Counted from the first letter of the stretch, positions 34,759 through 44,697 are shown. The stretch: 64,000 nucleotides of DNA from Deltaproteobacteria bacterium (GCA_016875095.1 VGSG01000006.1:42804-106803); one strand, 5' to 3'. The notes: a model not told the origin generated them from the sequence alone. A program made the numbers and translations.

Positions 34759-36291
34759 TTACATGCTCGCGATGTCGTACTGTTCCTGATAGAGGTTAGG
34801 ATCCGCGTTGAGCTGTATCCGGGTGGCGTATTTGTTCTGAATACGCTCCAGCTCTTCGCTTTGCTCCTCCAGGAGCATCTTCACGATCTCGGGGTGGGCG
34901 GTTACCTGGACGCCCCTGGTGTGATCGTCGCACAGATGGTGGCTGACGGCTCTGAGGATTTCATAGCCGACCGTGGTGGGCGATTTGACAAATCCTTTTC
35001 CTTCGCAATAAGGACATGGCTGGCACAGAGTCCTGGTGAGGCTCTCTCGGGTGCGCTTCCGGGTCATTTGCACCAAACCCAGTTCGGATATTTTGAGGAT
35101 GTTCGTCTTCTGCTTATCTTTCCTGAGGATCTCCTGGAGAGCGTTGGTCACCTTTTCCCGGTCCGGCGCCCTATCCATGTCGATAAAGTCTACGATTATG
35201 ATGCCTCCGATATTCCTCAATCGGAGCTGATACGCGATCTCTTTGGCCGCCTCCAGGTTGGTCTTGAGTATGGTTTCCTGGAGGTTTCGCTTTCCCACAT
35301 ATCGACCTGTGTTCACGTCGATTGCCACCAGGGCTTCGGTGAAATCGATGTTGATGTATCCGCCCGACTTGAGCCACACCTTGCGGCCCAGGGCCTTGTT
35401 GAGCTCCATCTCGATTCCCATGGTGTCGAAGATCGGCTCATCGCCCTCGTACAGTTCAACGGACTGATTCAGCGAAGGCATGAATGCGTCAATGAACTCC
35501 ACGATTCGGCGATAATGCTTGGGCGAATCCACCATCAGTCGATCAACATCTTCAGTAAAAAGGTCTCTGACCGCGCGCAGCGACAGATCCAAATCCTCAT
35601 AAATGAGCCAGGGCGCGGGCGCCTTCTTCTCCTTCTCCAAGATGCGTTGCCAGGTTTCAGTCAGAAACTTGAGATCCTGCTCCAATTTTGCTCTATCCTC
35701 GTGTTCGCTCACGGTGCGAACGATAATGCCGCAAGAGGGTGGTTTGATTTCCGCGATGATCTCCTTGAGTCGTTGCCGTTCCTCCTCGTTCTCGATACGC
35801 CTGGAGACGCCTATGTGGTCCACTGTGGGCATGAACACGAGGTGACGACCGGGAATGCTGATGTGCGACGTGATACGCGCGCCCTTGCTCCCGAGGGGCT
35901 CCTTAGATATCTGGACCAGGATGTCTTCGCCTTCGCGGATAAGATCCTCTATGGGCGGAGTCACCGCGATCCTTTCCGTGATCTCGGCCTGGATTTCCGC
36001 TTCTTCTCCTTCCGGTTCCTTCTCTTCGTCCTCATCGACCATGAAATCCAAGTCGTGGATGTGGGGGTGGATATCCCCAACGTAAAGAAAGGCGGCCCTG
36101 GGCAGGCCGATCTCCACAAACGCGGCCTGCATGCCCGGCAAGACCCTGATGACACGTCCCTTGTAGATGTTCCCGACGATCCCTCGTTCTCCGTGACGCT
36201 CCACGTGGAACTCCATCACCTGGCCGTTTTCTATGAGAGCCAGCCGAGTCTCCCGCTCGGTGATGTTCATGACGATTTCGTTAGTCGCCAT
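34759..36291 (-). CDS. rng: Ribonuclease G/E family endoribonuclease
   Basis: 510 residues from the ATG at 36291, 6 bases after GAGGG. The order is an S1 RNA-binding segment (GIVGNIYKGRVIRVLPGMQA to VGDIHPHI) with an acidic insertion DEDEEKEPEGEE near 80-95, the RNase-H-like and DNase-I-like catalytic parts with AIDVNTGRYVGK and IIIVDFIDMD (metal-binding Asp), and the zinc-link CQPCPYC near 405. The long unstructured C-terminus of RNase E is absent, so it is RNase G-like. It trims 16S rRNA 5' ends and degrades mRNA. The start overlaps the end of the radical-SAM gene by 11 bases, a translationally coupled pair seen in other deltaproteobacteria. Confidence 0.93.
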   Translation of the reverse strand: MATNEIVMNITERETRLALIENGQVMEFHVERHGERGIVGNIYKGRVIRVLPGMQAAFVEIGLPRAAFLYVGDIHPHIHDLDFMVDEDEEKEPEGEEAEIQAEITERIAVTPPIEDLIREGEDILVQISKEPLGSKGARITSHISIPGRHLVFMPTVDHIGVSRRIENEEERQRLKEIIAEIKPPSCGIIVRTVSEHEDRAKLEQDLKFLTETWQRILEKEKKAPAPWLIYEDLDLSLRAVRDLFTEDVDRLMVDSPKHYRRIVEFIDAFMPSLNQSVELYEGDEPIFDTMGIEMELNKALGRKVWLKSGGYINIDFTEALVAIDVNTGRYVGKRNLQETILKTNLEAAKEIAYQLRLRNIGGIIIVDFIDMDRAPDREKVTNALQEILRKDKQKTNILKISELGLVQMTRKRTRESLTRTLCQPCPYCEGKGFVKSPTTVGYEILRAVSHHLCDDHTRGVQVTAHPEIVKMLLEEQSEELERIQNKYATRIQLNADPNLYQEQYDIASM

Positions 36292-38809
36292 AGGCGCCCT
36301 CTGCAGCTTGGTCCAGTCGAACCGATTTCTTTCGTATCCTGAGCGCCCGACCGCCACTGGCGTCGAGGCCCAGTATGGCGGCCACAGCCAGGATCACGTT
36401 GACCGATCCTCCGGAGTCGGCCTTGAGGGTAAGCGTCAGCTCTGAATCGGTAACGTCGAGATCCACTACCCACTCTTTAAGGTCCCAGGACCGTGACTTA
36501 CCCTTTAGTTCTCTGGTGACCACGAACGTGGGCGATGCAAGGAATTTCTCTATCCTCCGGCCGAGATCCGCAGTCGAGATCGAACTTGGAGCCGCTACCT
36601 GATACGTTATCTCGCGAATTGTGCCAGAAAGGGATTGATTTTTCAACGGATATTCTCGAACTTCCAAGGGTTCCAGCCCTTCTGGGAGCTTCGATGTCAG
36701 GGCCGATATCAAAGCCTGAGGCTCCAGCGGGCATCCAGCCAGGTCGAAATCCAAATATTCGGCCATGCTTTCCACACCCACGGGAACGGGCGGAGAGAAC
36801 CTCAGCTTGGGCTTGGGGTGGAAACCCTTTGAATGGACCAACGACACGCCCGCCCTTCTGAACGCCCGGTGAAAGGTGCGGACCACGTCATGATGGCCCA
36901 GGAAACGCATCCTACCTCGCTTCGCGAACCGGAGCCGGTACGTGGCGCCTGATTCGTCATCTGCAACCGACGCCTCTTGCGCGGCTTTCTTGATATCGGA
37001 TAGACCGAATTCGGCTCTTTTCGGATACACTTCTTCGAAGTCGCATACGCCACACCTTGCACAGTTTCCGAAACGACAATCTTCCGTGGCCTCCTCTCTT
37101 CGAGCCTTTTCCCACTCCTGAACCAGGAAGTCCCGGTCCACCCCGGTCTCTATGAAATCCCACGGAAGCGCCCCTTTGATATCCCTTGCAGCGAGGTAGC
37201 TCTGCGGGTCGATACCGGCCTCTCGAAAAGCCTCCATCCAGGCGTCGAACTTGAGCTGATCGTCCCATCCGTCGAAACGGGCCCCCTTGTGAAAGGCATT
37301 CTCAATTACCTCCGCGAGCTTGTCATCACCCCGGGCCAGCACACCCTCCAGGAATGTGATCCTCCGGTCGTGAAACTTGACCTGCGCCCTGCCCCTCCTG
37401 AAACGGTTACGAATAAGTTGCTGTTTGCGCAGCGTCTCCTCCATGCCAAGCTGCTCGGCCCACTGGAATGGAGTGTGCGGCTTTGGAATAAACGTAGAAA
37501 CCGACGCGGTGATCCTTCCCCCTGAGGCCCATCCGAGCGCTTTTCTGATGAGGCCCACGATCCCGTACAGATCTTCGTCCGTCTCGTATGGGAGTCCGAT
37601 CATGAAGTAGAGTTTGAGGGATCTCCAACCGGCTGCAAAGGCCGCGCGCACAGCGTGCTCAAGATCCTCCGACGTGTTGCCCTTGTTGATCACGCGGCGT
37701 AACCGATCCGTCCCGGCTTCAGGGGCGAGAGTGAAGCCGGTCTTTCGCACTTTGCGGACTTCGTGCGCGATCTCCTCATCCAAGGTCTCTGTCCGCAAGG
37801 ATGGGAGTGAAATCGCTGTCTTATCCGGCGTGAGCCGCTGAGTCAAAGCTGACAGAAGGCCGCCAATGCAGGAGTAATCCCCGCTGGAGAGAGACAGCAG
37901 GGAGACTTCTTCCCAGCCGCTTGAGGAGACGCTCTTGCGGATTAGTTCCATAATCAAAGACGGCTCCCGCTCCCGCACGGGCCGGCAGAGCATGCCGGCC
38001 TGACAAAATCGACAACCTCGCGTGCATCCGCGTGCTATTTCCAACGCGATACGGTCATGCACAGTCTCGCAGTGCGGCGCCACGAGTTCGGTGGGATAGG
38101 ACGCGAGATTCAGATCTGAAACGACTCGCCTGGTGACCGTTTCACCTTCTCTGTGGAGCGCAGGAACGTAGATCCCGGGGATGGCTTTCCAAACGGCCAG
38201 CAGGTCCAGGCGCGAACCACCGCGTCTCTTCCATTCAACGGCCGCATCCGCAAGCTCCAGAATCAGCTCTTCTCCGTCACCAACGGCAAACGCATCAAAA
38301 AATGGGGCGAAAGGCGTAGGATTGAACACAATAGGGCCGCCGGCTATCACCAACGGATCTTCGGGCCCTCTCTCGCGGCTGTGGAGGGGGATACCGCCCA
38401 GGTCGAGCATCTGTAGGACGTTGGTGGCGGCAAGCTCGTATTGAAGAGAAAAGCCCACAATGTCGCATCGAGCAAGCGGGGCGCCCGATTCCAGGGTCGT
38501 CAGCGGACGGGCCGCTCTCCTCAAGGCCGCTTCCATGTCCGGCCAAGGCGCGAAGACCCGCTCCGCTGCGAGATCGGGACGCGCGTTGACGATTGCGTAG
38601 AGCGCCTTGAGTCCCAGGTGAGACATGCCGACCTCGTACACATCGGGAAATGCCAACGCGATGCGTAGGCGAACCTGTGAGGGCTCTTTACGCACGGCGT
38701 TCCATTCCCCTCCTATGTACCGCACCGGTTTTTGGACGCTTGAGAGGATATCTTCCCAATTAGTCAAAGACTCAATTCCCCGCGAGCCGGGGGGCATTCC
38801 CTGGCCCAT
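36281..38809 (-). CDS. B12-binding-type radical SAM protein fused to DUF2344 domain (TIGR03960/TIGR03936)
   Basis: About 842 residues. The first part (to about 230) is a B12-binding-like Rossmann segment (ALAFPDVYEVGMSHLGLKAL, IAGGPIVFNP). The radical SAM core follows with the 4Fe-4S motif CTRGCRFCQAG near 265-275 and the SSGDYSCIGG region. A Cys cluster CRFGNCARCGVC lies near 610. The last 220 residues form the DUF2344 domain (RFAKRGRMRFLGHHDVVRTF, HSKGFHPKPKLRF). Proteins of this type are found next to rng, as here, and are suspected to act on RNA, but the reaction is not known to me. The start is uncertain: ATG 38809 is listed; TTG 38842 and a TTG before TNWEDILSSVQKP are alternatives. Confidence 0.85.
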   Translation of the reverse strand: MGQGMPPGSRGIESLTNWEDILSSVQKPVRYIGGEWNAVRKEPSQVRLRIALAFPDVYEVGMSHLGLKALYAIVNARPDLAAERVFAPWPDMEAALRRAARPLTTLESGAPLARCDIVGFSLQYELAATNVLQMLDLGGIPLHSRERGPEDPLVIAGGPIVFNPTPFAPFFDAFAVGDGEELILELADAAVEWKRRGGSRLDLLAVWKAIPGIYVPALHREGETVTRRVVSDLNLASYPTELVAPHCETVHDRIALEIARGCTRGCRFCQAGMLCRPVREREPSLIMELIRKSVSSSGWEEVSLLSLSSGDYSCIGGLLSALTQRLTPDKTAISLPSLRTETLDEEIAHEVRKVRKTGFTLAPEAGTDRLRRVINKGNTSEDLEHAVRAAFAAGWRSLKLYFMIGLPYETDEDLYGIVGLIRKALGWASGGRITASVSTFIPKPHTPFQWAEQLGMEETLRKQQLIRNRFRRGRAQVKFHDRRITFLEGVLARGDDKLAEVIENAFHKGARFDGWDDQLKFDAWMEAFREAGIDPQSYLAARDIKGALPWDFIETGVDRDFLVQEWEKARREEATEDCRFGNCARCGVCDFEEVYPKRAEFGLSDIKKAAQEASVADDESGATYRLRFAKRGRMRFLGHHDVVRTFHRAFRRAGVSLVHSKGFHPKPKLRFSPPVPVGVESMAEYLDFDLAGCPLEPQALISALTSKLPEGLEPLEVREYPLKNQSLSGTIREITYQVAAPSSISTADLGRRIEKFLASPTFVVTRELKGKSRSWDLKEWVVDLDVTDSELTLTLKADSGGSVNVILAVAAILGLDASGGRALRIRKKSVRLDQAAEGAYGD

Positions 38810-38883
38810 TCTTTCAATCCGCTCATAAGAGACTCTGTTCAATTGGTTACATTCATGCGACGATCAATGATAACATATCCGGC

Positions 38884-39108
38884 ATGACATGGAGACACAC
38901 CACGGCTCTGATCACTGGAGCCGCAGTTACTGTCACGGCTTTCACGGCCGCGATGGCTCTGCTCATTCATGGAGAGATCTTCCCGGAGCGAGATTGGCTT
39001 GTGATGGTATCCATTGCTTTGGGGCCTATAGCCATGCTCTCAGTGATGGTGGGATATTCAGTGTGGTGGTTGGTGCTCTTTCTTCTCAGCCTGTTCTCGG
39101 CTGACTGA
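38884..39108 (+). CDS. Small membrane protein, 74 aa
   Basis: MTWRHTTALITGAAVTVTAF onward has two or three hydrophobic helices (about 8-28, 38-58 and 59-73) and a short charged loop HGEIFPERD between them. There is no strong ribosome site. It sits between the divergent radical-SAM gene and the acyl-CoA synthetase gene. The hydrophobic pattern and loop make it a plausible inner-membrane protein. No family is recognised. Confidence 0.55.
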   Translation: MTWRHTTALITGAAVTVTAFTAAMALLIHGEIFPERDWLVMVSIALGPIAMLSVMVGYSVWWLVLFLLSLFSAD

Positions 39109-39210
39109 CTGAACAACAAGATCCCCCGCGGGCCGTAGACGACCGAGTTGGAGGATCAGCGTCGCGCACGCGCTTGTGGCTGCGCTTGCGGGCGCCAGGA
39201 GGAGTAGTTC

Positions 39211-40668
39211 ATGAGCGATGTGGAAAAGAGTCGGCTCTATCGGATCACGCATCCGCGGAGCTTGGCTTTCTGGGGCGCTTCCAACAACGCCTTGTCCATG
39301 GGAAGCGTGCAATTGGCTTCTGTTCTTGGGTTGGGTTACGAGGGAGCTATCTATCCGATACATCCGAAGGAAACTGAAGTCATGGGGCTTAAGGCGTACA
39401 ACAGCCTCGCGGAAGTACCGGGGCCGGTTGATCTTGGTGTCGTAGTGCTCCCCACAAAACTGGTCCCTGAAATTCTGGAGCAATGCGGTAAGGCCGGAGC
39501 GCATCACCTAATCATTGTCTCCGCGGGTTTCGGCGAAATCGACGAAGACGGCAAGCGGATGCAGCAGCAGCTTATCGATACGGCGAATCGATACGGGATC
39601 ACCTTCTTGGGGCCGAACTGCATAGGTGTGGTTAATACGTACCACAACCTCAACACAACCTTTTATCCGTACGTGGCCAAGCCCGGTTTCATCGGTATGG
39701 CCTCCCAGAGCGGGAGCTTTGTGACCCAAATGTCCGGTTACCTGGACAAATTCGACCTCGGTTTCAGTCAGGCGTTCAGTGTGGGCAACGAGGCGGTTGT
39801 GGACATCACCGATTGCCTGGAGTACTTGGGGGACTCACCGGAAACCAAAGTCATAGCCCTGTACGTTGAGGCAATACGTCGGGGCAGAGAATTTTTCAGA
39901 GTTGCGAAGCAAGTATCCAAGAAGAAGCCCATTGTCGCCTACTACGTGGGAGGATCGAGCGCGGGCAAAAAGGCTGCGCAGTCCCACACCGGCGCGCTTG
40001 CAGGTTCAGACGCGATCTATGACGCCATGTTCCGCCAGTGCGGAGTGATCAGGGCGCAGAGCATCGAAGAGCTGTTCGACTTCTGTATCGTGCTTGGCGC
40101 ACAGCCTCTCCCGCGGGGTGACCGTGTGGCCGTGCTGACTCATTCCGGCGGCCCCGGTGTTTCCGCGGCGGACGCCGCGGAGCGGAGCGGGCTCCGACTC
40201 GCCCAATTCGGGCCGGAAACGGTTGCCAAGCTGCGTGAGGTCGTCCCGCACACGGCAAGTGTGACCAATCCCGTGGATCTCACGTTCTCGCGCAACCTCA
40301 ATGAGTACTTGCAGACCCTTCCCGCGATCATTATGCCCGATGAAGGCGTGGACAGCCTCTTCGTATATTTGATCGTGGCGGCCCAGAGGCTCCAGCAGCT
40401 CTTGATGGAGGCCACAAAGGATCAGGAGAAAGCCGAAGCTCTTGCCAAAGGATTTCTCGTCGGCCAGGCGGAGGCTTTGGCCGCGCTGCCCGGAAAATAC
40501 GGGAAGCCTGTGGTTGCAGGGTCGTTTCTGCCCAGATCCGAACCCCTTATCCAAGAGCTCCAGAAGAGAGGGTGCGCGGTCGTGCCCAGTCCTGAACGCG
40601 CCATGAGCGCCCTAGGCGCACTCACCCGGTACGCTCGAATGCGAGAGGCTCTGGAAGCCTCCACATAA
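39211..40668 (+). CDS. ADP-forming acyl-CoA synthetase, alpha-subunit type (CoA-binding/ligase)
   Basis: 485 residues covering the CoA-binding Rossmann domain (RSLAFWGASNN, residues 16-26) and two succinyl-CoA-ligase-like domains. The phospho-His motif QSHTGALAGSDAIYDAMF (His near 257) is present, as is a SQSGSF loop. In ACS-type enzymes acyl-CoA is turned into acid plus ATP through a phospho-His; this alpha unit normally works with an ATP-grasp beta unit. No ATP-grasp gene lies here, so the partner must be elsewhere or the protein has another CoA-linked role. Ribosome site AGGAGGAG is strong. A syntroph-like or acetate-forming metabolism would fit. Confidence 0.88.
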   Translation: MSDVEKSRLYRITHPRSLAFWGASNNALSMGSVQLASVLGLGYEGAIYPIHPKETEVMGLKAYNSLAEVPGPVDLGVVVLPTKLVPEILEQCGKAGAHHLIIVSAGFGEIDEDGKRMQQQLIDTANRYGITFLGPNCIGVVNTYHNLNTTFYPYVAKPGFIGMASQSGSFVTQMSGYLDKFDLGFSQAFSVGNEAVVDITDCLEYLGDSPETKVIALYVEAIRRGREFFRVAKQVSKKKPIVAYYVGGSSAGKKAAQSHTGALAGSDAIYDAMFRQCGVIRAQSIEELFDFCIVLGAQPLPRGDRVAVLTHSGGPGVSAADAAERSGLRLAQFGPETVAKLREVVPHTASVTNPVDLTFSRNLNEYLQTLPAIIMPDEGVDSLFVYLIVAAQRLQQLLMEATKDQEKAEALAKGFLVGQAEALAALPGKYGKPVVAGSFLPRSEPLIQELQKRGCAVVPSPERAMSALGALTRYARMREALEAST

Positions 40669-40773
40669 AGCGGGGATGCAATCGACGATAAGTCGGTCCT
40701 GTCACAGGCGCGATGCGGTCAAAGCATGCGCCATATAGAAACTTCAACAGCTTCTCAGCTCCGGAACTTCCTA

Positions 40774-41769
40774 TCAGCCGCCGATGCGGCTCATGGGCTC
40801 GCGGGCCAGTCCCGCGCCTTTCGCGCCGTGATCGGGTTTGGCCCTTACCGCGCTGTGAATGATGGAGGAAAGCTCTTCTCGGGTCGCGCCGTTGCGGAGA
40901 GCCGCCTTGATGTCGATCTCTCCCGGCGCCAGCAAACACGGCCGCAACGTGCCGCGCGCCGTGAGGCGCAATCTGTTGCACGCTCCGCAAAAATGCCCGG
41001 TCACCGGGTCCACGATCCCTATGCGGCCCCGCGCCCCTCTGAGTTGGAAGAGCGAGGCCGGACCGTCCAAAGGACCGCTATCAACGGGTATGAGCTTGCC
41101 CACTTCCCGCCCGATCAAGCTAAAGACCTTGTGCGCGCTGAACGGAAGCGGAGTATCGGCGGGCGCGGCCTCGCCGAAGGGCATGCGCTCGATAAATCGT
41201 ACATCCAGAGGCTTTTCCAGAGTCATTCGTGCGAAATCCGGCACATCCTCTTCATTGATACCCTGCAGCAGCACTACGTTAATCTTGACCGGGTCGAAGC
41301 CCTCCGTGAGGGCTGCGTCAATGCCCGCGAGCACCCGATCCAGCTTGTCCTGACCGGTGATGCGAGTGAATACGTCTCTGCGCGCCGAATCGAGGCTGAT
41401 GTTGATCCGCTTGAGGCCCGCGACCTTGAGATCGTGGGCCATCTCAGTCAAAAGGACCCCGTTCGTGGTGAGCGCCACATCGTCGAGCCCCGGCAGACGC
41501 GTGAGCCTGGCGATAAAGTCCACGACACCCCGCCGAACCAGCGGCTCGCCGCCGGTAATTCTCACCTTGCGAATGCCGATCTCCAGAGCCACTTCAACAA
41601 CGGCCAGAATTTCTTCGTAGCGGAGAATCTCTTTGTGAGTGACCAGTTGGACACCCTCCGGCGGACGGCAGTACACGCATCTGAAGTTACAGAGGTCCGT
41701 GATGGAGACTCTCAAGTAATCAATGGTACGTCCGTGGGTATCCACCAGCAACGGCTTCATTTGCGCCAC
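40774..41769 (-). CDS. moaA: GTP 3',8-cyclase, molybdenum cofactor synthesis
   Basis: 331 residues. The N-terminal radical-SAM Fe-S motif CNFRCVYCRPPEG lies near residues 27-39, the GGEP motif near 75, the C-terminal second cluster FCGACNRLRLTARGTLRPCL near 265-285, and the essential C-terminal Gly-Gly (SRIGG) is intact. MoaA with MoaC makes precursor Z from GTP for molybdopterin. The window has no other moa gene. Molybdo- or tungsto-enzymes such as formate dehydrogenases are the expected users. Start ATG at 41769; the four residues before the usual MKPLLVD-type start are plausible. Confidence 0.95.
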   Translation of the reverse strand: MAQMKPLLVDTHGRTIDYLRVSITDLCNFRCVYCRPPEGVQLVTHKEILRYEEILAVVEVALEIGIRKVRITGGEPLVRRGVVDFIARLTRLPGLDDVALTTNGVLLTEMAHDLKVAGLKRINISLDSARRDVFTRITGQDKLDRVLAGIDAALTEGFDPVKINVVLLQGINEEDVPDFARMTLEKPLDVRFIERMPFGEAAPADTPLPFSAHKVFSLIGREVGKLIPVDSGPLDGPASLFQLRGARGRIGIVDPVTGHFCGACNRLRLTARGTLRPCLLAPGEIDIKAALRNGATREELSSIIHSAVRAKPDHGAKGAGLAREPMSRIGG

Positions 41770-41864
41770 CGATCGGGTTCCGGCCGGAGCCTCACCGGAC
41801 TATCCTATTTACGCATTCTTCTTCAGTATAATAATCACGACAAACGAACGGGTGAAGACTCGTC

Positions 41865-43187
41865 TCACAGTCTTGCTATAAGGTCCACGATGGCGGACGG
41901 ATTTCGTGCGAAGATCCGTATCATGGGGACCTTTCCCCACGCGCCTCTGTCATAAATGGCATCCGGGACCTTGCCCAATTCCTCCATCACGTCCTGAACG
42001 CCCCAAGCGAGGATGCTTCCCTCCTCCATCTCCAAGTCGGGGGGGGTGCGGCTTCGGTCGAATTCCGCAATAGTGTAGCCCAGGGACCTGATGCGGCTCA
42101 CCAATGACTCCGAGTAAGTTATGCCCATAGCCGCGCGGCGCTCAGGATCGTATTCCATCGCGGCAAGCACCAGGTGATGAATCTGTCTGGAAGCCCCGAA
42201 TTTTGCAGAAGCGAGGCTGTCGATACCGTTGCCTATCCGGATAATCCTCCCGGGAAATGACGCCACGTCATTCAACGATTCCGCAAACGGGATCGCGTAA
42301 GCCAGATTGGTCTGCACTTCGGGGACCAAGTGGCTGATGCTCAAGCGCTTGAGCCTATCGAGCGCCTTGTCCAGCTCCTCGATCACATGAGCCCTTGCTA
42401 TTTCCCTGGTGATCGAGGCGTAATGATTCGCCGGCCCCACCCCTTTCCCTATGCCGAGGGAAAACCGCAGCGCCCGATTAAGATACCTCTTCGCCTGGTC
42501 GATGCACTCCATCAGCGGCATGCCCCTCGCCAGGAGCGTAGCCACCGCAGAGGCCAGAGTGCACCCTGTTCCGTGTGTGTGCCGCGTCCGAACCCGTTGC
42601 GTCGAGAACTCGTAGTGCTGGGAACCGTTGTGGAGCACGTCCACCGGAGTCTCCCCTAAATGGCCCCCCTTAACCAGGACGTATTGGGGTCCCATTTTCT
42701 GGATCGCGGCCGCGGTCTTTTTCATCTCCGCCAAAGTGGAAACCGAACGGCCGGTTATAAGCTCACCTTCGAGAATGTTTGGCGTCAGCAGATAGGTCAA
42801 AGGAAAGATCTTTTCGACGAGAGCCGCGAACCCTTTCTCGTCAAGAAGCTCCGTTCCGTCCTTGGCTCGGAAGACAGGGTCAACCACAAGCTTTTCGATC
42901 TTGTATTCAGTGATCTTCTTCGCCACCACCCTAACGATTTCGCCGTTTATGAGAGCCCCGAGTTTCACGCAGTCCGCTCCGATGTCGCTCAGCACCGAAT
43001 CGAGTTGCTGCGCCACCATATCCGGTTCCATGGGGATGACACGCTGAATTCCCAACGTGTTTTGAGCAGTCACCGCCGTGACTACGCTCATGCCATATCC
43101 CCCAAGGGAAAGTATGGTCTTCAGGTCAGCCTGGATTCCGGCTCCACCGCCCGAATCCGAAGCCGCGACCGTGAGCACCTTATTCAT
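41865..43187 (-). CDS. thiD: Bifunctional HMP/HMP-P kinase ThiD fused to ThiN-type thiamine phosphate synthase
   Basis: 440 residues from the ATG at 43187 (GGAG 9 bases upstream). Residues 1-255 are Thi[18 protein letters not shown] near 7-23 and [15 protein letters not shown] near 215-229, which phosphorylates hydroxymethylpyrimidine twice. Residues 265-440 match the ThiN domain ([60 protein letters not shown]), an alternative to ThiE that couples pyrimidine and thiazole to thiamine phosphate. The fusion is known in archaea and some bacteria. No thiE or TPP riboswitch was seen here. The open frame upstream of 43187 overlaps the neighbouring gene and is not used. Confidence 0.9.
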   Translation of the reverse strand: MNKVLTVAASDSGGGAGIQADLKTILSLGGYGMSVVTAVTAQNTLGIQRVIPMEPDMVAQQLDSVLSDIGADCVKLGALINGEIVRVVAKKITEYKIEKLVVDPVFRAKDGTELLDEKGFAALVEKIFPLTYLLTPNILEGELITGRSVSTLAEMKKTAAAIQKMGPQYVLVKGGHLGETPVDVLHNGSQHYEFSTQRVRTRHTHGTGCTLASAVATLLARGMPLMECIDQAKRYLNRALRFSLGIGKGVGPANHYASITREIARAHVIEELDKALDRLKRLSISHLVPEVQTNLAYAIPFAESLNDVASFPGRIIRIGNGIDSLASAKFGASRQIHHLVLAAMEYDPERRAAMGITYSESLVSRIRSLGYTIAEFDRSRTPPDLEMEEGSILAWGVQDVMEELGKVPDAIYDRGAWGKVPMIRIFARNPSAIVDLIARL

Positions 43188-43275
43188 GATGTCGCTCTCC
43201 GGAGTTCTCGCGTAACATTTTAGGTTACCACAAAACGGCCCCAAAGAGGAAGATCGGGCGAGGAACTGAAATGGA

Positions 43276-44550
43276 TTACGCGCCGGCGAATCCGCCAGGA
43301 AGTCGGGTCGAGCGCTGCGAAACTTGAGTCGATTCACGAGCAGGGTGGGAATCAGACGCGCTGGGTTCTGCCCAGCTTATTTCCAGAAACTCAGGGAGAT
43401 CAGTGGTGAGACGCTCCTCGTTGGGACGGGCCGGAGCCTTATGGGAGGATTCTATGGTCTCGGAACCCGGCGCCGGAACCAACACATCCTCCAACGCCCA
43501 GCCCTCTGCCCATGAAGTCACGTATGGCGCGTCAAATTCATCGGAAGTGAGGGCACGGCTCGACGCCGCGTGCGATGGTCTCACAGAGGCGGCCGCGACC
43601 GGGCCGCTCCGCTCAGGGCCGCTGCGGGACGGCTCACGCCTAGACCCAGCGCGAACCACGGCCGAAACACAGTGATTGTCTCGCGCCGCTCGGACGGCAA
43701 ACAGGGAACCGACCAGCGCCACACCCATGAGGAAAAACAGCAGCATGCCGGTCAATCCTCCCGCAGCGGGCTTTTCAAGGGAAACGAGCCACCCTGCTGT
43801 TTTCAGGGACGCCTCACCGATCATCCGCCCACGCCACGACGAACCGGCAAGCCGAATAAGTTGCTCGCCGCTCACCCCCGGGGCTTCGCCGGTCGCTTTC
43901 CCCGAGCTTGCAGCCGTTTCCCAGTCCTTCCTCGTCTCTCTATCGATCAGGTCGGCCTTCCCATGCGCCCGAAGTGACGCATCCCGAAGGATATGGCTCA
44001 GAGGTCGCCGGGTGAAGCGCGCTTTCAGGAACCATGTCTTATCGTCAGGCGTTGTCCTTTTGCGTATAAGGGAAAAGGAGTCCGACGCAGCCTCATCCTT
44101 AAAGAGCCAGGTGACTCCCTCAGGAGGGGCTCGCAGATTTTGCTCGAGATCGATCGGGGCTCGCGCATCGAGAGATCCTTTGGAAAGCCCCACTTCGCCA
44201 AGGATAGCCAGAATCTCTCCGTTTTCGTCCAGAATCTCCATGCCCACCAAATCCGGGCAGGTCTGCCCAAGGCCGGTAAGCGCCCTCACCAAGCCGTCAG
44301 ACTGCGTAAGATCGTTGAGGTTAACATTGTCGGTGAGCAGGCCGGTGGCAAGGCTTCTCATGGCTATGGCCGCGTCCAATTGGCCGGCCAAAGCGAGGAG
44401 CTCTCCCGCAAGAAGCTGCCTGTGCAACTGATGCGAATGGCGCAGATTCAGAGTCGCGCCCACACACAGGATTGTTAACGACGCGGCCAGGATCAGAGGA
44501 AAAGAATACGGCTTGAAATATGCGCCATAGATGCGCTTGAACTCCACCAT
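43276..44550 (-). CDS. Two-helix membrane protein with extracytoplasmic sensor-like domain
   Basis: 424 residues. Transmembrane helix 1 (PLILAASLTILCVGATLNL, residues 18-36) is followed by a periplasmic domain of about 220 residues with helical start (LLALAGQLDAAIAMRSLAT) and PAS/dCache-like strands (VGMEILDENGEILAILGEVG). Transmembrane helix 2 (GMLLFFLMGVALVGSLFAV) is near 270-288. The cytoplasmic tail (290-424) is Ser/Pro/Arg-rich, disordered, and has no kinase, cyclase or HAMP domain. It resembles a chemoreceptor or kinase that has lost its output domain. The role is unknown. RBS GAGGCG at 44555-44560. Confidence 0.72.
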   Translation of the reverse strand: MVEFKRIYGAYFKPYSFPLILAASLTILCVGATLNLRHSHQLHRQLLAGELLALAGQLDAAIAMRSLATGLLTDNVNLNDLTQSDGLVRALTGLGQTCPDLVGMEILDENGEILAILGEVGLSKGSLDARAPIDLEQNLRAPPEGVTWLFKDEAASDSFSLIRKRTTPDDKTWFLKARFTRRPLSHILRDASLRAHGKADLIDRETRKDWETAASSGKATGEAPGVSGEQLIRLAGSSWRGRMIGEASLKTAGWLVSLEKPAAGGLTGMLLFFLMGVALVGSLFAVRAARDNHCVSAVVRAGSRREPSRSGPERSGPVAAASVRPSHAASSRALTSDEFDAPYVTSWAEGWALEDVLVPAPGSETIESSHKAPARPNEERLTTDLPEFLEISWAEPSASDSHPARESTQVSQRSTRLPGGFAGA

Positions 44551-44647
44551 GATGTCGCCTCAGCAGGCGCCGTTACCGCCACAAGCGCAGCAACAGCTTT
44601 GAGAGATAGGTCTTTTGGTCTGATGTCCGGGGCAAATCCATCTGTGT

Positions 44648-44697
44648 CCCCCTTTAAGAAAGGGGGAGTCTGTGGACCCCTCTTTGTGAGAGAGGGG
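44648..44697. repeat. Paired palindromic repeat (CCCCCTTTAAGAAAGGGGG type)
   Basis: Two hairpins 44648-44666 and 44677-44697 (CCCCTCTTTGTGAGAGAGGGG) in a row. The same style of element recurs at 45294-45350. This class (the FLKGG-like repeat when read in frame) is common in deltaproteobacterial intergenic DNA. Confidence 0.7.

Noticed and set aside
34861..36342. Plus-strand ORF of 493 aa across rng
   Set aside because: Antisense to a convincing RNase G gene with all motifs; the plus-strand protein has no recognisable motif.
40726..41955. Plus-strand ORF of 409 aa across moaA
   Set aside because: Antisense to moaA, whose Fe-S motifs and C-terminal GG are intact.
43188..43337. Longer N-terminus for the thiD-thiN gene
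   Set aside because: The extra 50 residues overlap the start of another gene region and are not ThiD-like; ATG 43187 has GGAG at proper distance.
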